This document shows, piece after piece, positions 1-5,402 of a DNA stretch of 5,841 nt. How positions within the stretch are numbered: the stretch's first letter is position 1; the number at the start of each line of letters is the position of its first letter. A program made the position numbers and the translations under genes. The notes under the pieces are model-generated. The model searched no databases. It was given only the letters and a program-made list of their open reading frames with translations, and was not told the origin of the DNA. The DNA lies in assembly GCA_003151655.1 (NCBI GenBank), contig PLYB01000334.1:1497-7337 (forward strand), read 5' to 3'. Origin of the DNA: Gallionellaceae bacterium (lineage in GTDB: Bacteria; Pseudomonadota; Gammaproteobacteria; Burkholderiales; Gallionellaceae).

Positions 1-2628
1 GTGTCGGAAGTGGCTTCCGTCGGCGGCTTCGTGCAACAGTATCAGGTGGTGGTCGATCCAGCGAAGCTGCGCGCTTATGGCATCAACCTGATGAAAGTTA
101 CGCAGGTAATTCGCGACTCCAACCGCGATGTGGGCGGGCGCGTGGTGGAAATGGCCGAGACCGAGTACATGGTGCGCGGCAGGGGCTATCTGCGCGGCAA
201 AGGCGACATCGAGAATCTGGTAGTGAAATCAGAGAAAGGCACGCCGGTGCTGATACGCGACATCGCGCGGGTCGAGCTGGGGCCGGACGAGCGGCGCGGC
301 CTCACCGAATTGAACGGTGACGGCGAAGTGGTGTCCGGTATCGTCATGGCGCGCTTCGGCGAAAATGCATTGGAAGTAATCAGCAACGTCAAAGCCAAGA
401 TCGCCGAGATCGCGCCCGGTTTGCCGGAAGGAGTGACCATACAGCCGGTGTATGACCGTTCCGATCTGATCCACCGCGCCATTGAAAACCTGAAAGGCAC
501 GCTGCTTGAGGAAAGCATCATAGTCGCGCTGGTGTGCATGGTGTTTCTGATGCATGTACGCAGCGCGCTGGTAGCCATTGTGATGCTGCCCGTCGGCGTG
601 CTGATCGCCATCATCGCCATGCGCGTATTGGGGATGAATTCCAACATCATGAGTCTGGGCGGAATTGCGATTGCCATCGGCGCGATGGTGGACGCGGCCA
701 TCGTGATGATTGAGAACGCGCACAAACATCTGGAGCGACTCAAGGAAGGCGAATCGCGCTTCGAAGCCATGTTGGCAGCGTGCAAGGAAGTCGGCTCCGC
801 GCTATTTTTCTCGCTGTTGATTATCACCGTGTCGTTCCTGCCGGTGTTCACGCTAGAGTCGCAGGAAGGACGGATGTTTTCGCCGCTTGCCTTTACCAAA
901 ACCTTCTCCATGGCGGGGGCGGCGTTGCTGTCCGTCACGCTGGTTCCGGTGCTGATGATGCTGTTCATTCGCGGCAAAATTATGCCGGAATCAAAGAATC
1001 CGCTGAACCGCTTTTTGATCTGGATTTATCGCCCGATGATCGCGGCGGTAATGCGCCGGAAAAAAACAACCATCGCCGCCGCGCTGATGGTGCTGGGTAT
1101 TTCCATCTATCCGGCGACCAAGCTGGGTTCGGAGTTCATGCCGACGCTGAACGAGGGCACGCTGCTGTATATGCCCGCTTCCTTGCCTGCCATGTCCATT
1201 ACCAAGGCGGCGCAACTTTTGCAGACACAGGACAAGATCATCAAGAGTTTCCCCGAAGTGGAATCGGTATATGGCAAGGCGGGACGCGCGCAGACGGCCA
1301 CCGATCCGGCTCCGCCGGAGATGTTCGAAACGGTAATCAATCTCAAGCCGCAGGAGGAATGGCGTAGCGGCATGACCACCGACAAGCTGATCGCGGAGAT
1401 GGATAAGGCACTACAGATTCCGGGGGTTGCCAACTCGTGGACCATGCCGATCAAGGCGCGCCTCGACATGCTCGCCACCGGCATCCGCACGCCAATCGGC
1501 ATCAAGGTGTTCGGCAAGGATCTGGAAGGGATCGAGCGGGTGGCCAAGGAGATTGAGGCAGCGGTGAAGAATGTGCCGGGCACCACCAGCGCTTTTGCCG
1601 AGCGCATTACCGGCGGCTATTACCTCGACATCGTGCCGGATCGGGAAGCGCTGGCACGCTACGGCATGGCTATAGGCGACTTGCAGGATGTCATCTCCAC
1701 CGCACTTGGCGGCGAGACGGTGACTACCACGGTGGAGGGGCGCGAACGCTTCGGTGTGATCGTGCGTTATCCGCGCGAATTGCGCAGCGACCCGCAGCAG
1801 ATCGCGCGCGAGGTGCTGATACCCAGCATGGAGGGCGCGATGATCCCGTTAGGCCAACTGGCCAAAGTGGAAGTGGTCAAAGGCGCGCCCGCCATACGCA
1901 CCGAGAACGCGCTGCTCTCCGCCTACATTTTTGTGGACATCCGTGACCGTGACATCGGCTCTTATGTGGCCGAAGCGCGCAAAACAGTATCCGATCAGGT
2001 GAAGTTCCCGCCCGGTTACTACGCCACCTGGAGCGGGCAATTTGAATACATGGAGCGTGCCACGGCCAAGATGAAGATCGTCATTCCGATCACCTTGCTC
2101 ATCATCTTTTTACTGCTGTATCTCAATTTCAAGCGCATCACGGAATCGCTAGTCGTGATGCTGTCCGTGCCCTTCGCGCTGGTCGGCGGGGTATGGCTAA
2201 TGTGGCTGCTCAATTACAACATGAGCGTCGCGGTCGCGGTGGGCTTCATCGCATTGGCGGGCGTGGCCGCAGAGACGGGGGTGGTAATGCTGATCTATCT
2301 GGAAAAAGCATGGCAGGAAGTTCAGTCACGCTGTGCCAGCGAAGGCCGCCAACCGACCTCAAGCGACCTGCACGCCGCCATCATGGAAGGCGCGGTGGAA
2401 CGTGTGCGCCCGAAGATGATGACCGTGGTGGCAATCATGGCCGGACTGTTGCCCATTCTGTGGAGCAGCGGCACCGGCTCGGAAGTGATGCGCCGCATCG
2501 CCGCACCGATGGTGGGCGGCATGATCTCTTCCGCAGTGCTGACGCTGCTGGTGATCCCGGTGATCTATGCGTTAATCAAACAACGTGAAGTAACACAAAC
2601 CACATCCAGCAACGTGCGAAAGGAGTAG
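1..2628 (+). CDS. cusA: Cu(I)/Ag(I) efflux RND transporter CusA, 5' end outside window
   Basis: This is the inner-membrane proton-driven pump of a CusCBA-type tripartite complex, which exports Cu(I)/Ag(I) across the envelope. 875 codons are visible. The first codon is internal: the text opens inside the periplasmic porter domain (SEVASVGGF, then VVDPAKLRAYGI), so about 170 N-terminal residues, including TM1, are missing from a family length near 1040. The TM4 motif GAMVDAAIVMIENAH carries the proton-relay Asp at visible residue 231. E758 (GVAAETGVVML) and K805 (RVRPKMMT) match the other relay residues. The three methionines that line the metal path in E. coli CusA (M573, M623, M672, aligned from memory) are present as M391 (LLYMPAS), M441 (PPEMFET) and M490 (LDMLATG), which favours Cu/Ag over the Zn/Co/Cd CzcA class. 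It is intact to its C-terminus. The stop codon overlaps the ribosome binding site of the next gene, so the two are probably cotranscribed. Confidence 0.95.
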   Translation: MSEVASVGGFVQQYQVVVDPAKLRAYGINLMKVTQVIRDSNRDVGGRVVEMAETEYMVRGRGYLRGKGDIENLVVKSEKGTPVLIRDIARVELGPDERRGLTELNGDGEVVSGIVMARFGENALEVISNVKAKIAEIAPGLPEGVTIQPVYDRSDLIHRAIENLKGTLLEESIIVALVCMVFLMHVRSALVAIVMLPVGVLIAIIAMRVLGMNSNIMSLGGIAIAIGAMVDAAIVMIENAHKHLERLKEGESRFEAMLAACKEVGSALFFSLLIITVSFLPVFTLESQEGRMFSPLAFTKTFSMAGAALLSVTLVPVLMMLFIRGKIMPESKNPLNRFLIWIYRPMIAAVMRRKKTTIAAALMVLGISIYPATKLGSEFMPTLNEGTLLYMPASLPAMSITKAAQLLQTQDKIIKSFPEVESVYGKAGRAQTATDPAPPEMFETVINLKPQEEWRSGMTTDKLIAEMDKALQIPGVANSWTMPIKARLDMLATGIRTPIGIKVFGKDLEGIERVAKEIEAAVKNVPGTTSAFAERITGGYYLDIVPDREALARYGMAIGDLQDVISTALGGETVTTTVEGRERFGVIVRYPRELRSDPQQIAREVLIPSMEGAMIPLGQLAKVEVVKGAPAIRTENALLSAYIFVDIRDRDIGSYVAEARKTVSDQVKFPPGYYATWSGQFEYMERATAKMKIVIPITLLIIFLLLYLNFKRITESLVVMLSVPFALVGGVWLMWLLNYNMSVAVAVGFIALAGVAAETGVVMLIYLEKAWQEVQSRCASEGRQPTSSDLHAAIMEGAVERVRPKMMTVVAIMAGLLPILWSSGTGSEVMRRIAAPMVGGMISSAVLTLLVIPVIYALIKQREVTQTTSSNVRKE

Positions 2629-2632
2629 CAAG

Positions 2633-2749
2633 ATGCGTAAAGTGACTATATTGATAACCCTGTTGATGTTGAGCGACTGCATGTGGTCGCATAACGGCAT
2701 GAACCATGGTGATGACCGGGACTGCAACAGTAGCTCTCATCAAAAATAA
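2633..2749 (+). CDS. 38-residue putative lipoprotein-like peptide, Met/His/Cys-containing, in the cusA operon
   Basis: A short gene with no family I recognise. It starts 4 bases after the cusA stop. AAGGAG (2620-2625) lies 7 bases before the ATG and overlaps the cusA stop, so translational coupling is likely. The N-terminus has the shape of an export signal: MRK, then the hydrophobic run VTILITLLML, then LSDC at residues 13-16. That resembles a lipobox, but Asp just before the Cys is atypical (Gly or Ala is usual), so lipidation is uncertain. The remaining 22 residues hold C31, M17, W18, H20, M23, H25 and H36, all possible Cu(I) ligands or contacts. A Trp close to Met and His recalls the CusF copper site, but there is no CusF fold at this length, so that is only an analogy. 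Position and composition suggest a small envelope metal-binding accessory to the pump. It could also be a non-functional remnant. Confidence 0.6.
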   Translation: MRKVTILITLLMLSDCMWSHNGMNHGDDRDCNSSSHQK

Positions 2750-2777
2750 GATTGTGATGTAACACAGTCAGAGCGCG

Positions 2778-2802
2778 GTCGGCCAATGTTGCATTGGTCG
2801 GC
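2778..2802. repeat. Imperfect dyad / hairpin between the two small metal-locus genes
   Basis: The arms GTCGGCCAATG (2778-2788) and CATTGGTCGGC (2792-2802) pair over 11 positions, two of them G-T, around a 3-base TTG loop. No T run follows within 15 bases, so it is not a classical rho-independent terminator. The right arm covers the candidate -35 hexamer of the promoter below, so it could be an operator, or an RNA hairpin that trims or protects the cusA transcript end. Which of these it is cannot be told from sequence. Confidence 0.45.
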
Positions 2803-2822
2803 AGCCATCGAAGCAATATTAT
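2794..2822 (+). promoter_or_regulatory. Candidate sigma70 promoter for the 86-residue secreted protein
   Basis: The -10 is TATTAT (2817-2822, 5 of 6 matches to consensus). The -35 is weak, TTGGTC (2794-2799, 3 of 6), with a 17-base spacer. Transcription would start near 2829, just ahead of the strong Shine-Dalgarno sequence. The weak -35 lies inside a dyad, which would suit a regulated promoter, but that is inference. The downstream gene could also be read through from cusA. Confidence 0.35.
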
Positions 2823-2837
2823 TGATTCAATTTTTTG

Positions 2838-2847
2838 AAAGGAGGTG
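2838..2847 (+). promoter_or_regulatory. Near-perfect Shine-Dalgarno sequence with no optimally placed start codon
   Basis: AAAGGAGGTG contains nine consecutive bases (2839-2847) complementary to the conserved 3' end of 16S rRNA. The nearest ATG is at 2859, 13 bases after the GGAGG core and longer than the usual 5-9. The secreted-protein start at 2915 has its own site (GGAGA, 2905-2909). The element therefore either serves the short leader at 2859 or acts as a ribosome standby or pausing site. Confidence 0.5.
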
Positions 2848-2858
2848 TCCGACCGCAC

Positions 2859-2918
2859 ATGATGAACTGTTCGTTGCAGCACATTTATTTAACCCTAATT
2901 TTTTGGAGAACCAAATGA
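2859..2918 (+). CDS. Possible 19-residue leader peptide, ATGA-overlapped with the next gene
   Basis: The ATG at 2859 (a second ATG follows at 2862) opens a 19-codon frame, MMNCSLQHIYLTLIFWRTK. Its TGA stop (2916-2918) overlaps the ATG of the secreted-protein gene (2915-2917) as ATGA, the usual geometry for translational coupling. The very strong Shine-Dalgarno sequence at 2838-2847 lies upstream, but 13 bases away, which is long. A frame this short can arise by chance and the downstream gene has its own GGAGA site. A role as an upstream regulatory frame is plausible but unproven. The peptide has no recognisable family. Confidence 0.3.
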   Translation: MMNCSLQHIYLTLIFWRTK

Positions 2919-3175
2919 AACTGAAGACAACGCTACTCGCTGTTACCTTGGCCGCATTTGCTGCATCTACTGCATTTGCCGCTGATGAAGCCATGACCAA
3001 GAAAGCCGCACCTGCCACAGAAAAAAAGGCTGATGAAACGAAACCGGTGAAAAAACACAATCATGCTGCAGAAAAAAGCGGTATGCCTGCCCCTGAAGCT
3101 ACTGGTGGTAAGAGTCATGCTGAAACCATGGATAAAAACATGCCGATGCATGATCATACGCAAGATCGTCATTGA
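2915..3175 (+). CDS. Small secreted Lys/His/Met-rich protein, putative periplasmic metal-binding
   Basis: An 86-residue protein whose family I do not recognise. The ATG at 2915 is chosen because GGAGA lies 5 bases upstream and a textbook Sec signal peptide starts there (MKLKTTLLAVTLAAFAAS, then TAFA), with cleavage expected after A22. The frame stays open upstream to an ATG at 2786, but that would bury the signal peptide and has no ribosome binding site. The mature 64 residues have a Lys/Ala/Glu-rich, probably disordered first half (23-47). The tail holds H48, H50, H68, H79, H81, H86 and M57, M72, M76, M78, densest in MPMHDH near the C-terminus, and there is no Cys. This composition, with its place behind cusA, suggests a periplasmic Cu/Ag chelator or donor to the pump; that is inference. 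A strong terminator follows 68 bases after the stop. Confidence 0.8.
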   Translation: MKLKTTLLAVTLAAFAASTAFAADEAMTKKAAPATEKKADETKPVKKHNHAAEKSGMPAPEATGGKSHAETMDKNMPMHDHTQDRH

Positions 3176-3242
3176 AAAATCCAACTCGGTGGCGCGAAAA
3201 AGAGAAGCTATGCTCCTTTCCGCGCTTTGAGTGCGTTATGAG

Positions 3243-3276
3243 AACCCGGTTTTCTTTGTTTGAAAACCGGGTTTTT
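3243..3276 (+). terminator. Rho-independent terminator
   Basis: A perfect 12-base-pair stem, AACCCGGTTTTC (3243-3254) with GAAAACCGGGTT (3262-3273), encloses a 7-base loop. The right arm runs into a T tract (five T at 3272-3276). Orientation and position fit termination of the plus-strand metal-resistance transcript. The minus-strand side has no comparable T run. Confidence 0.9.
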
Positions 3277-3317
3277 ACTTGGCTGTTAAAGTATATTTTT
3301 TAAAGCTATTGAATCTT

Positions 3318-3407
3318 AGGAGTACATGATTCCTTGTTTCGAAAATTGCGATCAGCGTATTGGTCGGTGCGATTGTTTATTACCGGAAAAGCTGGCGAAG
3401 CGTGTAG
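3318..3407 (+). pseudogene. Possible frameshifted short membrane-peptide gene (doubtful)
   Basis: AGGAG (3318-3322) sits 3 bases before the ATG at 3326. That frame gives a Cys-rich, unconvincing product that runs on into the antisense of the next gene. The frame that begins right after the TGA at 3327-3329 instead encodes 25 residues, FLVSKIAISVLVGAIVYYRK then SWRSV, ending at TAG 3405-3407. It looks like one membrane helix with a basic tail but has no start codon. A single-base frame change just after the ATG would join the two into one small membrane peptide. This may be a decayed gene or chance; I do not recognise a family. Confidence 0.2.
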
Positions 3408-3447
3408 TGCGGTGCCGACTTATTTTTCCAGCGTTACCCTACTTCTG

Positions 3448-3840
3448 CTACTTGATTCCACAAGCATATTCCCATATGTCTTCCAACATGCTGTTATGGG
3501 AAACCGGTTTCTTTGCCATGGGAACAGAGTCGGAATAAATCGCTTTTCCATTTCCCATATTCTCTGCGTGCAAAGCGGTATACAAAATCTTTACTTGCTT
3601 GTCTTTGCAGTCGAAATCCTGTTGAGACTTTATCGACAAATATGTTTGACCGTCTGCTGCTTGAGCTTGGGAAAAATCCAAAATCGTCCAGACTATTATT
3701 CCGTACTTTTTCCTGAAAACAGTGTCCGTATTGACGTATGAAACAGCCGAATTATCGTGACTAGTTCCAACCTTGACCCACTCCGCCAATGCATTGCTGC
3801 TGACAAAAGCTAATAGAACCAACAAAATCACTCTACGCAT
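3448..3840 (-). CDS. Secreted surface-adhesin E-like protein
   Basis: A 130-residue exported protein resembling the small surface-adhesin E-like family common in betaproteobacteria; the match is from memory of the pattern WVKVG, then Y-x-(D/N)-x-x-T, then S-x-x-x-x-D-C, then W-x-x-A-C-G near the end. The start at 3840 is chosen because GGGG (3847-3850) lies 6 bases upstream and a clean signal peptide begins there (MRRVILLVLLAFVSSNALA, cleavage after A19, mature EWVKVG). A GTG at 3882 in frame would add 14 polar residues ahead of the signal peptide. The two mature cysteines, C78 and C127, could form a disulfide in the periplasm or outside the cell. The molecular role of this family is poorly defined; the adhesin name comes from a distant homologue and should not be read as a proven function. 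It is probably monocistronic, converging on the metal-resistance block. Confidence 0.75.
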   Translation of the reverse strand: MRRVILLVLLAFVSSNALAEWVKVGTSHDNSAVSYVNTDTVFRKKYGIIVWTILDFSQAQAADGQTYLSIKSQQDFDCKDKQVKILYTALHAENMGNGKAIYSDSVPMAKKPVSHNSMLEDIWEYACGIK

Positions 3841-3869
3841 AATTATCCCCGAGATTTTCTGCTTTGCGC

Positions 3870-3898
3870 AATCTATGTTCACTCTTAACTTTATTCAA
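3870..3898 (-). promoter_or_regulatory. Candidate sigma70 promoter for the adhesin E-like gene
   Basis: On the minus strand, TTGAAT (3898-3893) and TAGATT (3875-3870) each match 4 of 6 consensus bases and are separated by 17 bases. The predicted transcript would start about 20 bases before the ATG at 3840, leaving just enough room for its ribosome binding site. The remainder up to 4091 is AT-rich with no other feature I can support. Confidence 0.35.
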
Positions 3899-4091
3899 CA
3901 TCTAAAAACATTCTGGCTGCCCGTTTCTCCACATGCAAAACCACACTGCCACAAATTGAAATTACCGAACTAGATGCCTATGAAACAAACGACAGGACAA
4001 CACGATTTTATTCAACAAAAAATATCAGCAAATTCGCCCAAGCTTTCAAATATCGAGCCAACAAACAATCGACACTCTGCGCTTGAGCGGC

Positions 4092-4108
4092 TCCTTATCT
4101 AATAAGGA
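4092..4108. repeat. Short perfect inverted repeat after the poly-Gln protein gene
   Basis: TCCTTAT (4092-4098) and ATAAGGA (4102-4108) form a 7-base-pair stem with a CTA loop, about 10 bases past the stop of the minus-strand gene at 4118. No T run follows in the minus direction, so it is at best a weak or rho-assisted terminator, or an mRNA 3'-end hairpin. Confidence 0.35.
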
Positions 4109-4117
4109 ACTGAGTTA

Positions 4118-4492
4118 TTACTTTTGCTGTTGTTGCTGTTGCTGGCGTTGCTGTTCTTCTTGTTGTTTAGCTGCCGCAGCCGCTGCATTTCTCTGTGCGG
4201 CACGTTCGGCACGGAACCTTTTCAATTCAATCTCTTCTTTTCTGGCTTGCTCTTGCAGTGCATGGTCACGATCTCGTTGATCTTCGGCCGCCTTTTCCGC
4301 ATCAAGCCGCTTTTGAAATGCCGGGCTTCTAGTTGGCTGCGCAGCCTGATCATTGGAAGTATCCGCAGCACTGGCAATTCCGGAGAACGCAGACAGAGCT
4401 AACCCCACGCACAGTCCAGATACTAAAAGTAGCGGACTCTTGGAAATGATGCCGCTATGCTTGGAAATGGTTTGTTGATTGACTTTGCTCAT
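4118..4492 (-). CDS. Secreted charged helical protein with poly-Ala and poly-Gln tail
   Basis: A 124-residue protein of no family I recognise. The ATG at 4492 has an excellent ribosome binding site, AAGGAG at 4505-4500, 7 bases upstream. The gene ends in tandem stops (TAA TAA, 4120-4115). A long polar N-region of about 19 residues precedes the hydrophobic core (PLLLVSGLCVGLALSAFSG), with signal cleavage likely after A42 (GIASA then ADTS). The mature part is short: a linker (43-57), then a highly charged Glu/Arg/Lys/Ala/Gln segment (58-102) likely to form one long helix or coiled coil, then six alanines (103-108) and a Gln-rich end (110-123) with seven Gln in a row. The export signal points to the periplasm or cell surface. 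Low complexity makes database similarity unreliable, and no function is proposed. Confidence 0.75.
   Translation of the reverse strand: MSKVNQQTISKHSGIISKSPLLLVSGLCVGLALSAFSGIASAADTSNDQAAQPTRSPAFQKRLDAEKAAEDQRDRDHALQEQARKEEIELKRFRAERAAQRNAAAAAAKQQEEQQRQQQQQQQK
4124..4144 (-). repeat. CAA/CAG trinucleotide tract encoding the C-terminal poly-Gln
   Basis: Seven consecutive Gln codons, read on the minus strand as a mixture of CAG and CAA, with more Gln codons beyond an Arg and two Glu. The mixed codons suggest selection for the residue or old, diverged expansion. The tract could still vary in length between strains by slippage. Confidence 0.7.
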
Positions 4493-4539
4493 ACTATTTC
4501 TCCTTAGTGAAGATAAAATTAAAATATTTGAATAAATGG

Positions 4540-4569
4540 AATATGCATTCTGCTTCCGAATATCTTCAA
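4540..4569 (-). promoter_or_regulatory. Candidate sigma70 promoter for the poly-Gln protein gene
   Basis: On the minus strand, TTGAAG (4569-4564) and CATATT (4545-4540) each match 4 of 6 consensus bases, with an 18-base spacer. The leader would be about 40 bases. Nearby AT-rich sequence (4510-4535) offers other possible -10 hexamers, so the exact site is uncertain. Confidence 0.3.
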
Positions 4570-4665
4570 TGTCTTCTCGACGCTAGCGGGAAGGTATCCG
4601 AAGATTATGACATAAACAGGCAGCATGGCTCTCCACTAGTACATATCGGCAACATTTATCAATTC

Positions 4666-4702
4666 TTTAGCACTAAACGCGAAAATATTTCGTGTCGCTA
4701 AA
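4666..4702. repeat. Interrupted palindrome downstream of hda
   Basis: TTTAGC (4666-4671) pairs with GCTAAA (4697-4702). Inside, ACGCGAAA (4677-4684) pairs with TTTCGTGT (4688-4695) over 8 positions including one G-T, around an ATA loop. Unpaired bases (5 on one side, 1 on the other) separate the two stems. It lies about 45 bases past the hda stop and could be the 3'-end hairpin of the hda transcript, although no T run follows in that direction. The remaining sequence from 4506 to 4745 holds no convincing gene. Confidence 0.4.
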
Positions 4703-4745
4703 TATATGTCTTCTAGATAAACCAAACCGAGATTTTGGAGGTCAT

Positions 4746-5402
4746 CTATTCAATCCGCATGATTTCTTTCAACAGCGGCACTGATGCCGCACGCTTTTTC
4801 AAACGCAGGCAATGTGCATCCAGTTCGTCCAGCACGCTCAGCAGATAAGGCAAGTCGCGCCGACCATGCCGCAACATATAATGAGTCACCTCATTGGGCA
4901 GCTCAAAACCACGGGCAAGTGCATGCTGATGCAAGGCTTGGGTTTTTTCTTCATCATTCAGGGCGTGGACTTGATACACCAAGCCCCAACCAAGACGAGT
5001 ACGCAAATCATCTCGCAAATTTAAATGAGCGGGAGCTGCATTGCCGCTCACCAACAGCATGCTCCCGCTTTCGCGCAAACGGTTATACAGGGCAAACAAT
5101 TCAATCTGCGCCTCGTCATTCAGGCTTTCAACATTGTCTACGGCCACCACTTGGGCAAATTCCGGCACTGCGCCGCTGCCATAAACAGCCGAGAGGCCGC
5201 TTGCCCTCGCGCGCTCGACCGCAGCCTGCAGTAAATGGCTTTTGCCGCTGCCCGCTTCGCCCCACAGATAGATTCCCCGCTCTCCCCCCGTGCTGGAAAG
5301 TGCGTGGCGCAAGGCCGCATGCAATTCCAGATTCCGGCCAATAACAAAGTTATCCAAAGTCGGAATCCATTGCGGTGCAATACCTAAAAGCAGTTGATTC
5401 AT
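4746..5402 (-). CDS. hda: DnaA regulatory inactivator Hda (DnaA-related AAA+ protein)
   Basis: A DnaA-like AAA+ protein that, in the studied family, binds the DNA-loaded sliding clamp and stimulates ATP hydrolysis by DnaA, limiting re-initiation of replication. 218 residues, a little shorter than E. coli Hda. The start at 5402 is chosen because MNQLLLG reproduces the short N-terminal clamp-binding segment (QLLL, residues 3-6) expected at the very start; an ATG 14 codons further up adds unrelated residues. The ribosome binding site is weak (GGAA, 6 bases upstream). Then TLDNFVIGRN (15-24), Walker A GEAGSGKS (48-55), Walker B-like VVAVDNVESL (85-94, with Asp-Asn as is usual in Hda), LLVSGN sensor 1 (116-121), DLRTRLGWG (132-140) with the probable Arg finger R136, and GRRDL (180-184) in the sensor 2 region. 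It lacks the DnaA DNA-binding domain, as Hda does. Divergent from purM. Confidence 0.92.
   Translation of the reverse strand: MNQLLLGIAPQWIPTLDNFVIGRNLELHAALRHALSSTGGERGIYLWGEAGSGKSHLLQAAVERARASGLSAVYGSGAVPEFAQVVAVDNVESLNDEAQIELFALYNRLRESGSMLLVSGNAAPAHLNLRDDLRTRLGWGLVYQVHALNDEEKTQALHQHALARGFELPNEVTHYMLRHGRRDLPYLLSVLDELDAHCLRLKKRAASVPLLKEIMRIE

Noticed and set aside
186..977. Long open frame of 263 codons on the minus strand
   Set aside because: Lies wholly antisense to cusA, which has full family-level conservation. The product is a low-information Ser/Met/Thr/Arg mix typical of the reverse of GC-rich coding sequence. Other antisense or shifted frames at 229-729, 780-1367, 1107-1607 and 2193-2588 fail for the same reason.
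2778..2802. The dyad as a rho-independent terminator of cusA
   Set aside because: The stem is adequate but no T run follows; the nearest T-rich stretch (2831-2836) is about 28 bases away.
2786..2914. Upstream in-frame ATG that would extend the secreted protein by 43 residues
   Set aside because: No ribosome binding site, the ATG lies inside the dyad, and the extension would bury a clean signal peptide that begins at 2915 with its own GGAGA.
2646..3184. Minus-strand frames (2646-2882, 2827-3060, 2933-3184)
   Set aside because: Antisense to the small metal-locus genes, no ribosome binding sites that stand out, and products without recognisable features.
3326..3741. Plus-strand frames of 70 and 135 codons
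   Set aside because: They run through the antisense of the adhesin E-like gene, whose signal peptide, Cys pair and family pattern are convincing. Only the first 80 bases are kept as a doubtful decayed gene.
4507..4701. 64-codon plus-strand frame starting with GTG
   Set aside because: Its start sits on the ribosome binding site and promoter region of the divergent minus-strand gene. It has no Shine-Dalgarno sequence of its own and the product matches nothing I recognise.
4737..4762. GGAGG on the plus strand (4737-4741) ahead of an ATG at 4760
   Set aside because: The spacing is about 18 bases and the frame lies antisense to the 3' end of hda; treated as chance.
4784..5344. 186-codon plus-strand frame
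   Set aside because: Antisense to hda, which carries ordered AAA+ motifs; the product is His/Arg/Pro-rich without domain features.
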